A stretch of 64,000 bases of DNA. It comes from Flammeovirgaceae bacterium (GTDB lineage Bacteria; Bacteroidota; Bacteroidia; Cytophagales; Cyclobacteriaceae). The stretch spans positions 1 to 64,000 of the forward strand of contig JAIYCV010000041.1 in NCBI GenBank assembly GCA_027487845.1, written 5' to 3'. The notes below the pieces were generated by a model, which was not told the origin of the DNA, did not search any database, and saw only the letters and a list, made by a program, of their open reading frames with translations. The translations under genes and the position numbers were made by a program. This document shows positions 28,879-38,850 of this stretch, piece after piece; position 1 is the stretch's first letter; every line of letters begins with the position of its first letter.

Positions 28879-29142
28879 TTATGTGTTTTCTTGAGGTTTG
28901 TATTGCCCCGATATTGCGCCTGAAAAATATAAATTGAATTCTAACGCACTTGATTCTTTAAAACCCCTAGCCACTATTTTTTCCGAAATATCCTCATCGG
29001 GCTCCATCTCATTAGCATCCACTGCCCCAGAAGGGTGAATTGTAATTTCAATTCCTGTAAAGTGGATGGGATTTAGTTGAACTAGTTTTTTAATGCCCTC
29101 GTCTTCTTTTCTAAAGTAGTGATGTACGATGTTTTTGTTCAT
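28879..29142 (-). CDS. Hypothetical protein
   Basis: 87-aa ORF overlapping the neighbour by 4 nt. Confidence 0.65.
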   Translation of the reverse strand: MNKNIVHHYFRKEDEGIKKLVQLNPIHFTGIEITIHPSGAVDANEMEPDEDISEKIVARGFKESSALEFNLYFSGAISGQYKPQENT

Positions 29143-29618
29143 GTCAGCGATGAGTCAGCCAACACTAATTTCTCTTCTAATGCAGCCAACGAAATCTTGC
29201 TGATCAATTCTTCTTCCAACAAGGCGGCCCATGCTTTCAGATATTGGATTACATCCTTTTTCAAGTTTTGCTTCAAATCGCGCTCTTCCGGGGGAAGTGT
29301 TCTTAGAATCTTGCCGTCCGAAAGCTTTTCTAGGTGTTTTAGGTCTTCCGAATCAAACCCAAAAGCTAACAGTTCTGAAATAACATCGTCCAACGGCAAT
29401 CCATTGATAGGGCAGTAGTCGTTTAATTGCTCCGTCCAATCGCCATGACGCATCATGGCGCGCGCGTGTATTTCTTCTTTTGTAAGTTTGGTTACCTCCT
29501 GTGCAAGAAAGCCGCAATTGCAAGCACCCATGTGCCCCCATTGGTAAATGTTGCTGGATTCTAATTTAACTGCGGCAGATCGAATTGCCAGTATCAGTGG
29601 AAGTGATGGTTTTGCCAT
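29139..29618 (-). CDS. Hypothetical protein
   Basis: 159-aa ORF. Confidence 0.7.
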   Translation of the reverse strand: MAKPSLPLILAIRSAAVKLESSNIYQWGHMGACNCGFLAQEVTKLTKEEIHARAMMRHGDWTEQLNDYCPINGLPLDDVISELLAFGFDSEDLKHLEKLSDGKILRTLPPEERDLKQNLKKDVIQYLKAWAALLEEELISKISLAALEEKLVLADSSLT

Positions 29619-29702
29619 GTCTTTTCTTTTACGATTAGTAACACCAAATTTAAGGTGCTAGTTATATAAAAGTAACAAAATGCAGAATGTTTTGGCTAAG
29701 AT

Positions 29703-29733
29703 TTTGGAAAGAGCAACTACTTCCTTATCATTG
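29703..29733 (+). promoter_or_regulatory. Predicted promoter upstream of THX: TTTG (29703-29706), 19-bp gap, TATCATTG (29726-29733)
   Basis: One mismatch to TAnnTTTG with canonical spacing. Confidence 0.55.
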
Positions 29734-29756
29734 CACCCTCAAAGTAAAATTAGCAA

Positions 29757-29948
29757 ATGGGTAAAGGAGACAAAAAGTCAAAAAAAGGCAAAATTTTCAT
29801 AGGTTCATATGGCAATTCTAGAAAAAGAGCCTCAAACAAGGCAAGTGTAGCTGTAAAAACTGCTCCTACGCCGGTAGTGGTAGAGGCGGTAGCTGAAGAG
29901 AAGCCAAAAGCAAAAAGAACAACCAAGAAAAAAGAAACAGCTGAATAG
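29757..29948 (+). CDS. 30S ribosomal protein THX
   Basis: MGKGDKKSKKGKIFIGSYGNSRKR. Confidence 0.92.
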   Translation: MGKGDKKSKKGKIFIGSYGNSRKRASNKASVAVKTAPTPVVVEAVAEEKPKAKRTTKKKETAE

Positions 29949-29950
29949 AA

Positions 29951-30007
29951 ATGAAAGCGTTTAGTTTTATAGCATGGTGGTGGCATCGTTCGGTTTTCGA
30001 TCGGTAA
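29951..30007 (+). CDS. trpL: trp operon leader peptide MKAFSFIAWWWHRSVFDR
   Basis: Three consecutive TGG codons at 29975-29983, stop at 30005-30007, terminator downstream, trpE next. Confidence 0.93.
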   Translation: MKAFSFIAWWWHRSVFDR

Positions 30008-30051
30008 GTGGCTATGTGAATAAAATAAGATTCAACTGAAAATTATACAAG

Positions 30052-30082
30052 CCGCCCCGATCACTCGGGGCGGTTTTTTTTT
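30052..30082 (+). terminator. trp attenuator terminator CCGCCCCGA-TCAC-TCGGGGCGG-T9; competing antiterminator 29999-30012 with 30051-30062
   Basis: 9-bp perfect stem and T-run; GATCGG (29999-30004) complements CCGATC (30057-30062), GTGGC complements GCCGC (one wobble). Confidence 0.9.
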
Positions 30083-30100
30083 GTTACGAATAACCCATTT

Positions 30101-31498
30101 ATGAAGTTTAGTTTTAAAACACGGTCAAAAAAGCTTCTGGCGGATACACTCACGCCAGTGAATATTTACCTCAAACTACGCGATGTTTTTGCGTCTAGTA
30201 TTTTACTGGAAAGCAGCGACTATCATGGTCATGAAAACAGCCTGTCGTTTATTTGCTGCGAATCTTTGGCTTCTTTTCAAGTGGCCAACGAACTCATCGA
30301 GATACGATTGCCAAATAAAACAAAAGAGATAAAACCGATCACTAAAAAAGGCCAGGTGCTTGACGAACTAGATTATTTTAGGAGCCTCTTTTCCATCGAG
30401 AAGTCTCATTCAAAATATATTTCATCGGGTCTTTTTGGTTATATGAATTATGATTCTGTCCGGTATTTTGAAGATATTCACTTGGACATTAAGGAACGAT
30501 TGATTCCCGACATCCTTTACAAAGTATATCGGTATGTCATAGTGATTGATCACTTTTCAAACGAACTTGTTTTATTTGAAAATCACCTAACTGACGATGA
30601 TAAATCTGGGTTGGAAAAATTGGAAAAGATCATATTCAGCAATCGATTTTCAACTTTTCCGTTTAAAGCAACTGAGAGTGAGGTTTTCAACTGGACCGAT
30701 CATGAGTTTGTAGATTTGGTAAAGAAGGGTATGAAGCACTGTTTTCGTGGAGATGTTTTTCAAATCGTGCTTTCGCGAAGGTTTAGTACTGGTTTTAAAG
30801 GAGATGAATTCAATATCTATCGCGCTTTGAGATCCATCAACCCATCTCCCTACTTATTCTATTTTGATTATGGGAACTTCAAACTGTTCGGATCATCTCC
30901 GGAGGCTCAAATTCAAATTAAAAATGACGAGGCAAGTATTTATCCGATTGCTGGAACCTTCAGAAGAACGGGAAATGATAAAGAAGATGGAGAGCTTGCG
31001 ACCCGGTTGAACGCTGATGAGAAGGAGAATGCTGAACATGTAATGCTGGTTGATTTGGCAAGAAATGACTTGAGCAGGGATTCATCGGAAGTCATAGTAG
31101 AAGTATTTAAGGAGACTCAATACTACTCGCACGTAATTCACTTAGTCTCTAAAGTCACTGGCAAATTGCGCGATGGTATTTCTTCTTTAAAATTGGCGGT
31201 TGATACGTTTCCGGCAGGTACTTTATCAGGCGCGCCAAAACACAACGCCATGAAACTAATCAATCAGTATGAAAATGTAAACAGGAGTTTTTACGGAGGT
31301 GCTATTGGCTATGTAGGCTTTAATGGCGATATAAACCAAGCGATTATGATTCGCACATTTTTAAGCAAGGATAACAAACTTATTTACCAAGCGGGTGCTG
31401 GTGTGGTGGCTAAGTCGGTGCCCGAAAATGAGTTGCAAGAGGTGAGCAATAAACTGGAAGCGTTGCGCAAGGCAATAAAAATGGCAGAAGAGATTTAG
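30101..31498 (+). CDS. trpE: Anthranilate synthase component I
   Basis: LMLVDLARNDLSRDS, GTLSGAPK. Confidence 0.97.
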   Translation: MKFSFKTRSKKLLADTLTPVNIYLKLRDVFASSILLESSDYHGHENSLSFICCESLASFQVANELIEIRLPNKTKEIKPITKKGQVLDELDYFRSLFSIEKSHSKYISSGLFGYMNYDSVRYFEDIHLDIKERLIPDILYKVYRYVIVIDHFSNELVLFENHLTDDDKSGLEKLEKIIFSNRFSTFPFKATESEVFNWTDHEFVDLVKKGMKHCFRGDVFQIVLSRRFSTGFKGDEFNIYRALRSINPSPYLFYFDYGNFKLFGSSPEAQIQIKNDEASIYPIAGTFRRTGNDKEDGELATRLNADEKENAEHVMLVDLARNDLSRDSSEVIVEVFKETQYYSHVIHLVSKVTGKLRDGISSLKLAVDTFPAGTLSGAPKHNAMKLINQYENVNRSFYGGAIGYVGFNGDINQAIMIRTFLSKDNKLIYQAGAGVVAKSVPENELQEVSNKLEALRKAIKMAEEI

Positions 31499-31536
31499 GA
31501 TGGTGATTTTCGATTTGTGAATTTTTCATTTTACGT

Positions 31537-32106
31537 ATGACAAGAATAATAATAATAGATAACTACGATTCATTCACTTATAACCTGGTTCATATTATTA
31601 GGGAGCTAGGATTTGAGATGGATGTTTTTAGAAACGATAAAATTTCCGTTGATGAAGTTGCTGGCTATGATAAGATTATTTTGTCCCCAGGCCCAGGTAT
31701 TCCCGATGAGGCTGGAATTTTGAAATCTGTGGTGAAGCAATTAGGTTCTTCAAAAAGTATTCTTGGCGTTTGTTTGGGGCATCAAGGTATAGCAGAAGTT
31801 TATGGAGCGGAGCTTTTCAACATACCTTACGTACTACATGGCGTTACTTCACAGCTTCACGTACTAAATACAGGAGAAAAACTATTCAGAACGTTGCCGG
31901 TAAATTTTAACGTAACTCATTATCATTCCTGGGCTGTTAAGGCAGAGACCATTCCATCAGAATTAGAAGTAACGGCTGTAAACAAAGAAGGATTGGTAAT
32001 GGCTATCGCTCATAAAACATTGGATGTTCGAGGTGTCCAATTTCATCCGGAATCCATAATGACTGAGCATGGTAAAGCGATAATGAAAAACTGGATAACT
32101 CAATAG
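31537..32106 (+). CDS. trpG: Anthranilate synthase component II (glutamine amidotransferase)
   Basis: IDNYDSFTYNLVH, GVCLGHQ, VQFHPES. Confidence 0.97.
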   Translation: MTRIIIIDNYDSFTYNLVHIIRELGFEMDVFRNDKISVDEVAGYDKIILSPGPGIPDEAGILKSVVKQLGSSKSILGVCLGHQGIAEVYGAELFNIPYVLHGVTSQLHVLNTGEKLFRTLPVNFNVTHYHSWAVKAETIPSELEVTAVNKEGLVMAIAHKTLDVRGVQFHPESIMTEHGKAIMKNWITQ

Positions 32107-32170
32107 AATGCTAACTAGCTTTGTCTTAAATCGTATGTCTTATGTCCTTACGTCTCATTACTAATGTCTA

Positions 32171-33163
32171 ATGAAAGAAATACTAAATGAATTAATAGAG
32201 CATCGGTCGCTGAGCAAAGAAACTGCCCGGAAGGTGTTGATTGATTTAGCTTCAGCCAAATACAATCAAAGTCAGATGAGCGCGTTTATGACGGTCTATA
32301 TGATGCGGGCAATTACTATTGATGAGCTTCAAGGCTTTCGCGATGCCATGTTAGAACTTTGTGTGCCAATTCGTTTTGATGCACCCGTTATGGATGTCTG
32401 CGGAACGGGCGGTGATGGCAAGAATACGTTCAATATTTCCACGTTGAGTTCGTTTGTCGTGGCAGCGGCCGGCCAGCCAGTCGCAAAACATGGCAACTAT
32501 GGTGTGTCATCAGTAAGCGGGTCATCCAACGTGCTGGAATATTTCGGTTACAAATTCACTAACGAGAAGGATCTTTTGGAGAAGAGCTTAGACAGAGCTA
32601 ATATATTTTTTATGCATGCACCATTGTTCCATCCGGCAATGAAGAATGTCGCTCCGATTCGAAAAGAGTTGGGAGTGAAAACATTTTTTAATATGCTCGG
32701 CCCAATGGTTAATCCAGCATTTCCGCCCAGGCAGTTGGCGGGCGTGTTTAGCCTTGAACTCGCACGACAGTATGGATATCTTTATCAACAAACTGACAAA
32801 GACTTTGTTATTTTACATGATATTCAAGGATATGACGAGATTTCGTTGACAGGTGCATTTAAAATATTTACTAATCAAGGTGAACATGTGTTAGAACCAG
32901 CGGATTTGGGATTGCCAGAAGTTCAATATGCTGAAATAAAAGGTGGGGCAACGGTGGCAGAGTCTGCTGAAATATTCATGAAGATACTAAGCGGGGCAGG
33001 AAGTGATTCGCAAAAAGCGGTGGTGATTGCCAATGCAGGCATGGCATTATATTGTGGCGATAGAAATTCTGGAATAGAAGTTGGTATGGCTCGTGCGAAA
33101 GAAGCACTCGAATCAAAAAAGGCGTTGGAAACATTTAAGAAACTAATAGATGTTGGGCAATAG
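32171..33163 (+). CDS. trpD: Anthranilate phosphoribosyltransferase
   Basis: DVCGTGGDGKNTFNIST, KHGNYGVSS. Confidence 0.97.
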   Translation: MKEILNELIEHRSLSKETARKVLIDLASAKYNQSQMSAFMTVYMMRAITIDELQGFRDAMLELCVPIRFDAPVMDVCGTGGDGKNTFNISTLSSFVVAAAGQPVAKHGNYGVSSVSGSSNVLEYFGYKFTNEKDLLEKSLDRANIFFMHAPLFHPAMKNVAPIRKELGVKTFFNMLGPMVNPAFPPRQLAGVFSLELARQYGYLYQQTDKDFVILHDIQGYDEISLTGAFKIFTNQGEHVLEPADLGLPEVQYAEIKGGATVAESAEIFMKILSGAGSDSQKAVVIANAGMALYCGDRNSGIEVGMARAKEALESKKALETFKKLIDVGQ

Positions 33164-33195
33164 CCTACTTGCAATGAAATCGCTGTAATTCTTAA

Positions 33196-34014
33196 TTGAT
33201 TATCATGAACATACTAGAGCAAATTATCGAGCATAAATACAAAGAAGTAGCAGAGCGCAAGAGCCTTTATCCTGTAAAGCTTTTAGAACAAAGCATTTAC
33301 TTTTCGACACCTTGTGTTTCGATGAAGAAGTATTTATTGCGCGAAGACAAATCGGGCATTATTGCCGAAATAAAGCGCAAGTCTCCTTCGAAGGGGCAAA
33401 TTAATCCCTATGTTTCTATAGAGCGCACTTCTCTTGGTTATATGCAGGCCGGGGCTTCGGCACTTTCTATTCTCACCGACAAACATTTTTTTGGCGGTAG
33501 TAATGATGACTTGACCATCGCTCGTCAATTTAACTTTTGCCCGTTGCTACGTAAAGATTTTGTGGTGGACGAATATCAAATTACAGAAGCCAAATCGATC
33601 GGTGCGGATGCGATACTCTTAATTGCAGCTGCGTTGGCTCCAGTGAGAGTAGTAGAATTGAACGCTTTTGCCCATTCGCTAGGATTGGAAGTGTTATTTG
33701 AAGTTCACAATGAAGATGAACTTTACAAAGAAGCAATTGAGCAAGTGGATATGGTAGGGGTCAATAATCGTGATTTAAAAACATTTGACGTGAATATTGA
33801 CATATCTAAACGGCTTTCCTCATTGATCCCTCAGCACACAGTGAAGGTTTCGGAAAGTGGAATATCAGATCCGGCCACCATCATTGAACTAAAACAGCTT
33901 GGCTACCGAGGTTTTTTAATGGGCGAAAATTTCATGAAGCATAGCCGGCCAGAAAAGGCTGCTAGCGATTTTATAAAGGAGTTAAAAGGACTTGAAGATA
34001 AGATAGGTGCGTAG
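33196..34014 (+). CDS. trpC: Indole-3-glycerol phosphate synthase
   Basis: IAEIKRKSPSKG, LRKDFVVDEYQ, VSESGI. Confidence 0.97.
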   Translation: MIIMNILEQIIEHKYKEVAERKSLYPVKLLEQSIYFSTPCVSMKKYLLREDKSGIIAEIKRKSPSKGQINPYVSIERTSLGYMQAGASALSILTDKHFFGGSNDDLTIARQFNFCPLLRKDFVVDEYQITEAKSIGADAILLIAAALAPVRVVELNAFAHSLGLEVLFEVHNEDELYKEAIEQVDMVGVNNRDLKTFDVNIDISKRLSSLIPQHTVKVSESGISDPATIIELKQLGYRGFLMGENFMKHSRPEKAASDFIKELKGLEDKIGA

Positions 34015-34648
34015 AGTTAAACAAGTAGCGATCAAAGTCTGTGGTATGAGAGATGCCACCAACATAAGGAAAGTCTCAGCATTGTGTCCAGATTATTTGG
34101 GCTTTATCTTTTACCCTAAATCAAAACGATATGTTGGAGATAATTTTGTTGTTCCTGAAATCCCAAACGCAATTACTAAAGTCGGGGTATTTGTCAACGA
34201 AAGTACAGATGTGATTTCGAGATTAGTTGAGAAATGTTCAATTGACCATGTGCAGTTGCACGGTGACGAGACACCTCTGCAATGCGATGAATTGAAGGCC
34301 CTGGGCTTCACAGTGATCAAAGCATTTGGCGTGTCAGAAGATTTTGATTTTAATGTGTTAAATCTGTACAAGAGTAGGTGCAATTATTTCTTGTTCGATA
34401 CCAAGGGGAAGAGTTATGGAGGAACAGGAAGATCGTTTGATTGGGACATTCTTCAAAAGTATGATCAGGAAGTCCCTTTCTTTTTGAGTGGAGGTTTATC
34501 GTTGGCCAATGCAGAAAATGCACTCAACATCAAATGGATGAATATTCATGCACTAGATGTTAATAGCAAATTTGAAATTGAGCCAGGTGTAAAAGATGTT
34601 GCCAAGCTTGATGAACTATTCAAATTACGAAAGGAAACTGTTATTTAA
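34007..34648 (+). CDS. trpF: Phosphoribosylanthranilate isomerase
   Basis: IKVCGMRD, LDVNSKFEIEPGVKD. Confidence 0.95.
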   Translation: MRRVKQVAIKVCGMRDATNIRKVSALCPDYLGFIFYPKSKRYVGDNFVVPEIPNAITKVGVFVNESTDVISRLVEKCSIDHVQLHGDETPLQCDELKALGFTVIKAFGVSEDFDFNVLNLYKSRCNYFLFDTKGKSYGGTGRSFDWDILQKYDQEVPFFLSGGLSLANAENALNIKWMNIHALDVNSKFEIEPGVKDVAKLDELFKLRKETVI

Positions 34649-34707
34649 AGTAAAATGCTAGAGTTTCACGTCTTATGTCTCACGTCTAATATCTAACTAT
34701 TATTTAT

Positions 34708-35889
34708 ATGAAATTTGAAGTAGATGAATTTGGTTACTATGGTCAATTTGGTGGTGCATTCATACCGGAAATGCTTTATCCAAACGTGGAAGAGCTTCGC
34801 GAAAATTACCTTAATATAATTTACACGAAGTCGTTTCAAGAGGATTTTCATTACCTCTTGAAGGATTATGTTGGAAGACCGACACCTCTTTATTTTGCTT
34901 CTAGGTTGTCTGAACGGTACAACGCTAAAATTTACTTAAAGCGGGAAGATCTTTGTCATACAGGTGCTCACAAAATCAACAATACGATCGGTCAAATTTT
35001 ATTAGCGAAGCGATTAGGTAAAAAGAAGATAATTGCAGAGACAGGCGCTGGGCAGCACGGAGTTGCTACAGCCACAGTTTGTGCTCTCATGGGGATGGAG
35101 TGCATGGTGTATATGGGCAAGCACGACATGGAACGTCAGCGGCCAAATGTTGAACGCATGCGCATTCTTGGCACTAAGGTTATCCCCGCTCTCAGTGGAA
35201 GTATGACCTTGAAGGATGCAACTAACGAAGCCATGAGGCATTGGATTAACAACCCAACCGATACTCATTATATTATCGGATCGGTTGTTGGGCCTCATCC
35301 TTATCCCGACATTGTAGCAAGGTTTCAGTCGGTAATTAGTGAAGAAATAAAAAAGCAATTAATTGAGAAAGAGGGTAATCCTTTTCCCGACTATGTAATT
35401 GCTTGTGTTGGAGGTGGAAGCAACGCGGCCGGAGCATTTTATCATTATTTAAATGATGAGCATGTGAATTTGATAGGAGTTGAAGCTGCCGGAAAAGGAA
35501 TTGACTCGGGTGACTCTGCGGCCACCACTGCATTGGGCAAACCGGGCGTACTTCACGGAAGTAAGACAATTTTGATGCAAACAGAGGATGGTCAAGTGGT
35601 AGAACCATATTCAATTTCAGCTGGCTTAGACTACCCTGGCATTGGCCCAATGCATGCGCATTTGTTTGATGTTGGACGAGTGCAGTTTATGAGTGCTACA
35701 GATGATGAGGCTATGAATGCGGGGATTGAACTCAGTCGCACGGAAGGCATTATTCCAGCTATTGAAACAGCCCATGCAGTAGCGATGCTTGGCAAGATGG
35801 AGTTTGCCAAGGATGACGTTGTGGTGATCAATTTATCTGGACGCGGGGATAAGGATTTGGAGACGTATATAAAGTGGGGGAAGTATTAG
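34708..35889 (+). CDS. trpB: Tryptophan synthase beta subunit
   Basis: [21 protein letters not shown]. Confidence 0.98.
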   Translation: MKFEVDEFGYYGQFGGAFIPEMLYPNVEELRENYLNIIYTKSFQEDFHYLLKDYVGRPTPLYFASRLSERYNAKIYLKREDLCHTGAHKINNTIGQILLAKRLGKKKIIAETGAGQHGVATATVCALMGMECMVYMGKHDMERQRPNVERMRILGTKVIPALSGSMTLKDATNEAMRHWINNPTDTHYIIGSVVGPHPYPDIVARFQSVISEEIKKQLIEKEGNPFPDYVIACVGGGSNAAGAFYHYLNDEHVNLIGVEAAGKGIDSGDSAATTALGKPGVLHGSKTILMQTEDGQVVEPYSISAGLDYPGIGPMHAHLFDVGRVQFMSATDDEAMNAGIELSRTEGIIPAIETAHAVAMLGKMEFAKDDVVVINLSGRGDKDLETYIKWGKY

Positions 35890-35943
35890 TTGGTGGTTGG
35901 TAGTAAATTATTGTTCGACCTAAAACCCAAAATTTCAGTTGTT

Positions 35944-36714
35944 ATGCCATTAAATAAGTTATTCGAAGCCAAGAAATCAAACATTTTATCAGTCTATTTC
36001 ACTGCGGGTTTTCCGATGTTGGAAGATACAATCATCATTGCGAAGCATTTGGAAGATGCAGGTGCCGATATCATCGAGATTGGAATTCCATTTTCTGACC
36101 CGATTGCCGATGGGCCTGTAATCCAGGAAAGTAATAATATTGCTTTGGCCAATGGAATGACGGTGAAGAAGTTATTAGCTCAAGTTGTGGAGATCAGGAA
36201 AGAGGTATCGATACCAATCATTTTAATGGGTTATATTAATCCTGTTCTTCAATACGGGATAGAGCGGTTTTGCAAAGAGGCATCTACCGCTGGCGTTAAT
36301 GGACTTATCTTGCCCGATATGCCCATGGATGAATATCAAAAAACATTTAGATCCTTGTTCGACAAACATGGACTGAGTAATACGTTCTTGATTTCACCGA
36401 CCACTTCGGATGCACGCATCAAAAGAATAGACGATGCAACAACCTCGTTTATTTATGCGGTTTCTTCTTCTAGCACCACAGGCGCTAAAAGCGGATTTGC
36501 CGATGAGCAACTAGCTTATTTTGCTAAACTTAAGGCAATGAATTTAAAAAATCCGTTCCTAGTAGGCTTCGGAATTTCAAATCACCAATCGTTTTCTAAA
36601 GTCTGCGAATATGGAGCTGGAGCTATCGTAGGGAGTGCATTCATAACCATTTTAAAAAACAGTAAGGACTTAAAAACTGACATTCAATTGTTTGTGAAAT
36701 CAATCGTTCAATAA
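35944..36714 (+). CDS. trpA: Tryptophan synthase alpha subunit (ORF extends to 35890)
   Basis: IEIGIPFSDPIADGPVIQ; likely start MPLNKLFEAKKSN. Confidence 0.96.
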   Translation: MPLNKLFEAKKSNILSVYFTAGFPMLEDTIIIAKHLEDAGADIIEIGIPFSDPIADGPVIQESNNIALANGMTVKKLLAQVVEIRKEVSIPIILMGYINPVLQYGIERFCKEASTAGVNGLILPDMPMDEYQKTFRSLFDKHGLSNTFLISPTTSDARIKRIDDATTSFIYAVSSSSTTGAKSGFADEQLAYFAKLKAMNLKNPFLVGFGISNHQSFSKVCEYGAGAIVGSAFITILKNSKDLKTDIQLFVKSIVQ

Positions 36715-36731
36715 TTCATTAATTTGAAACT

Positions 36732-37742
36732 ATGATTCTTCAATTACAGCCCGCCATCACTTCCTCCGAAAAACAATCGATCGTTGGCACACTTGCTAGG
36801 TTGGGGTTTAAATCCAATGAAGTAACTACGCAGCGTGCTCATTATCTCGTTGGTATAGGCAAGAAAGAAATTGATATTCGGCAATTGGGCAATCTTCCTG
36901 GTATTCAAGACATACATCATGTTTCCGATGAATACAAATTAGTATCAAGGAAATGGAAAATAGCACATTCGGTCATAGATTTAGGTGATGGAGTCATAAT
37001 CGGAGATGGTTCATTGTCTATAATGGCTGGGCCGTGTTCAATTGAAACAGAAGCTCAAGTAGATGCAACGATTGACCACTTGCTAAAAAGTGGTATTCGA
37101 ATTATGAGAGGGGGAGTTTTTAAACCAAGAAGTTCGCCCTATGCCTTTCGTGGTTTAGGTATTGAGGGGTTGAAAATGTGGCACACCAAAGCGCGAGCCG
37201 CGGGAATAAAAATAGTGAGTGAAGTAATGCAAGTAAGTCAGATTGCCGACATGTATGATTACGTGGATATATTTCAGGTGGGGGCGCGAAATACTCAAAA
37301 TTTTAATTTACTGGATGAATTGGGTAAAGTAGATAAGGCGGTAATGATTAAGAGAGGTATTTCAGGAACAATCGAAGAATTACTTTCATCGGCCGAATAT
37401 GTTTTTAGTGGTGGAAATGAGAAACTCATGCTGTGCGAGCGCGGGATAAGAACCTACGAGAGAGCGAGTAGAAACACGATGGATATCAATGCGATACCTA
37501 TTCTAAAGGAGAAATCACATTTGCCCGTAGTAGCTGATCCATCTCATGGAATTGGCATTCGCGATTTTGTGGAACCAGTTGCTTTGGCGGCTTTGGTAGC
37601 TGGAGCCGATGGCATTATTTATGAGACGCATCAACGGCCTGAGGAAGCCTTTAGTGATGGTCAACAGACATTAGATTTTGTGGAATCCGCTACCCTGATA
37701 AAAAAACTAAAAAAATTGGAGGAGGTGGTCAGACAATTTTAA
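36732..37742 (+). CDS. aroF: 3-deoxy-7-phosphoheptulonate synthase with N-terminal ferredoxin-like domain
   Basis: MAGPCSIETEAQ, RGGVFKPRSSPYAFRGLG, DPSHGIG. Confidence 0.95.
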   Translation: MILQLQPAITSSEKQSIVGTLARLGFKSNEVTTQRAHYLVGIGKKEIDIRQLGNLPGIQDIHHVSDEYKLVSRKWKIAHSVIDLGDGVIIGDGSLSIMAGPCSIETEAQVDATIDHLLKSGIRIMRGGVFKPRSSPYAFRGLGIEGLKMWHTKARAAGIKIVSEVMQVSQIADMYDYVDIFQVGARNTQNFNLLDELGKVDKAVMIKRGISGTIEELLSSAEYVFSGGNEKLMLCERGIRTYERASRNTMDINAIPILKEKSHLPVVADPSHGIGIRDFVEPVALAALVAGADGIIYETHQRPEEAFSDGQQTLDFVESATLIKKLKKLEEVVRQF

Positions 37743-37755
37743 AAATCAATTTCAT

Positions 37756-38145
37756 TTGGAAATAGTAAGAATCCTCCTTGTTTGCTTCCTTTTTTCCTTG
37801 TGCTTTCTTTGCACTGCTCAGAAGCAACAAGGGAAAGCGTCCTTTTATTCCGATAAGTTCAAGGGTCGCAGCACTGCCAGTGGCGAGAAGTATGATCCGA
37901 TGCAGCTTACGGCAGCACATAAAAAACTACCCTTTGGCACGTGCGTATTGGTTACAAACCTAGTTAATGACTCCTCCATTGTATTGAGAATAAATGATAG
38001 AGGTCCTTTTGTTAAAGGAAGAATCATAGATGTATCAAGGGCCGCGGCCAAAAAACTCGGATTCTACCTAAATGGGATTACTAAAGTATCTGTGCAAATT
38101 GTGGATTCCGTTTTTACAAAAACGAGTCAAAATTCTACGCAGTGA
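37756..38145 (+). CDS. RlpA-like double-psi beta-barrel protein
   Basis: GKASFYSDKFKGRSTASGEKYDPMQLTAAHKKLPFGTCVLVTN, INDRGPF. Confidence 0.92.
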   Translation: MEIVRILLVCFLFSLCFLCTAQKQQGKASFYSDKFKGRSTASGEKYDPMQLTAAHKKLPFGTCVLVTNLVNDSSIVLRINDRGPFVKGRIIDVSRAAAKKLGFYLNGITKVSVQIVDSVFTKTSQNSTQ

Positions 38146-38208
38146 AATCGTTACTAAAAACGTTTGCTGCCATTGCTCTCTTCAGTTTGCCTGACTATAT
38201 TAGCCTTT

Positions 38209-38466
38209 ATGAATTGGATTGAACTCATCGGTCATCTCGGGGCTTTATTAAGTAGCATTACGTTTATTCCTCAGGTTTACAAAGCATGGAAGTCCAAAAG
38301 CGTGGGTGACTTAAGCCTGTTAATGATAAGTATTGTCTTGGTGAGCACCATTGTTTGGCTGGTATACGCGTTTACATTAAACTTATGGCCTGTTATTATT
38401 GCTAATTTAATTGTTTGTGTGCTGAGCATTACCTTACTTTATTTTAAATTCACGTTCAAGAAGTAG
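38209..38466 (+). CDS. SemiSWEET/PQ-loop family transporter
   Basis: IGHLGALLSSITFIPQVYKAWKSKSVGDLS; three TM segments. Confidence 0.9.
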   Translation: MNWIELIGHLGALLSSITFIPQVYKAWKSKSVGDLSLLMISIVLVSTIVWLVYAFTLNLWPVIIANLIVCVLSITLLYFKFTFKK

Positions 38467-38472
38467 GTCATT

Positions 38473-38850
38473 ATGAAACGAAACAAAACGAAAGGGAATG
38501 GTCTCATTTTGTATGGTATCAAGAATTGCAATACGGTGAAAGCCGCTATTTATTGGTTGGAGCAACATGATGTACCCTACGATTTTTACGACTATAAAGT
38601 GAAAGGAATTACAATAGAGAAATTACAATGGTGGGGCGACCAGGTGGGTTGGGAAAGCCTGTTGAATAAACGTGGAATCACCTGGAAGCAATTGGAGCCG
38701 GCTGTTCAAGAGAGAATTGTAGATGCGCAAACCGCATTTGCGCTGCTTCAAGAGAAAACCAGCCTCATAAAAAGGCCGTTGATGGAAGAAGATGGCGTGA
38801 TTATCGCCTTGGGATTTGAGGAGAATGTGTACTCAAACAAGTTCAGTTAG
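38473..38850 (+). CDS. ArsC/Spx family (YffB-like) thioredoxin-fold protein
   Basis: LYGIKNCNTVKAAIYWL; LIKRPLMEEDG. Confidence 0.9.
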   Translation: MKRNKTKGNGLILYGIKNCNTVKAAIYWLEQHDVPYDFYDYKVKGITIEKLQWWGDQVGWESLLNKRGITWKQLEPAVQERIVDAQTAFALLQEKTSLIKRPLMEEDGVIIALGFEENVYSNKFS

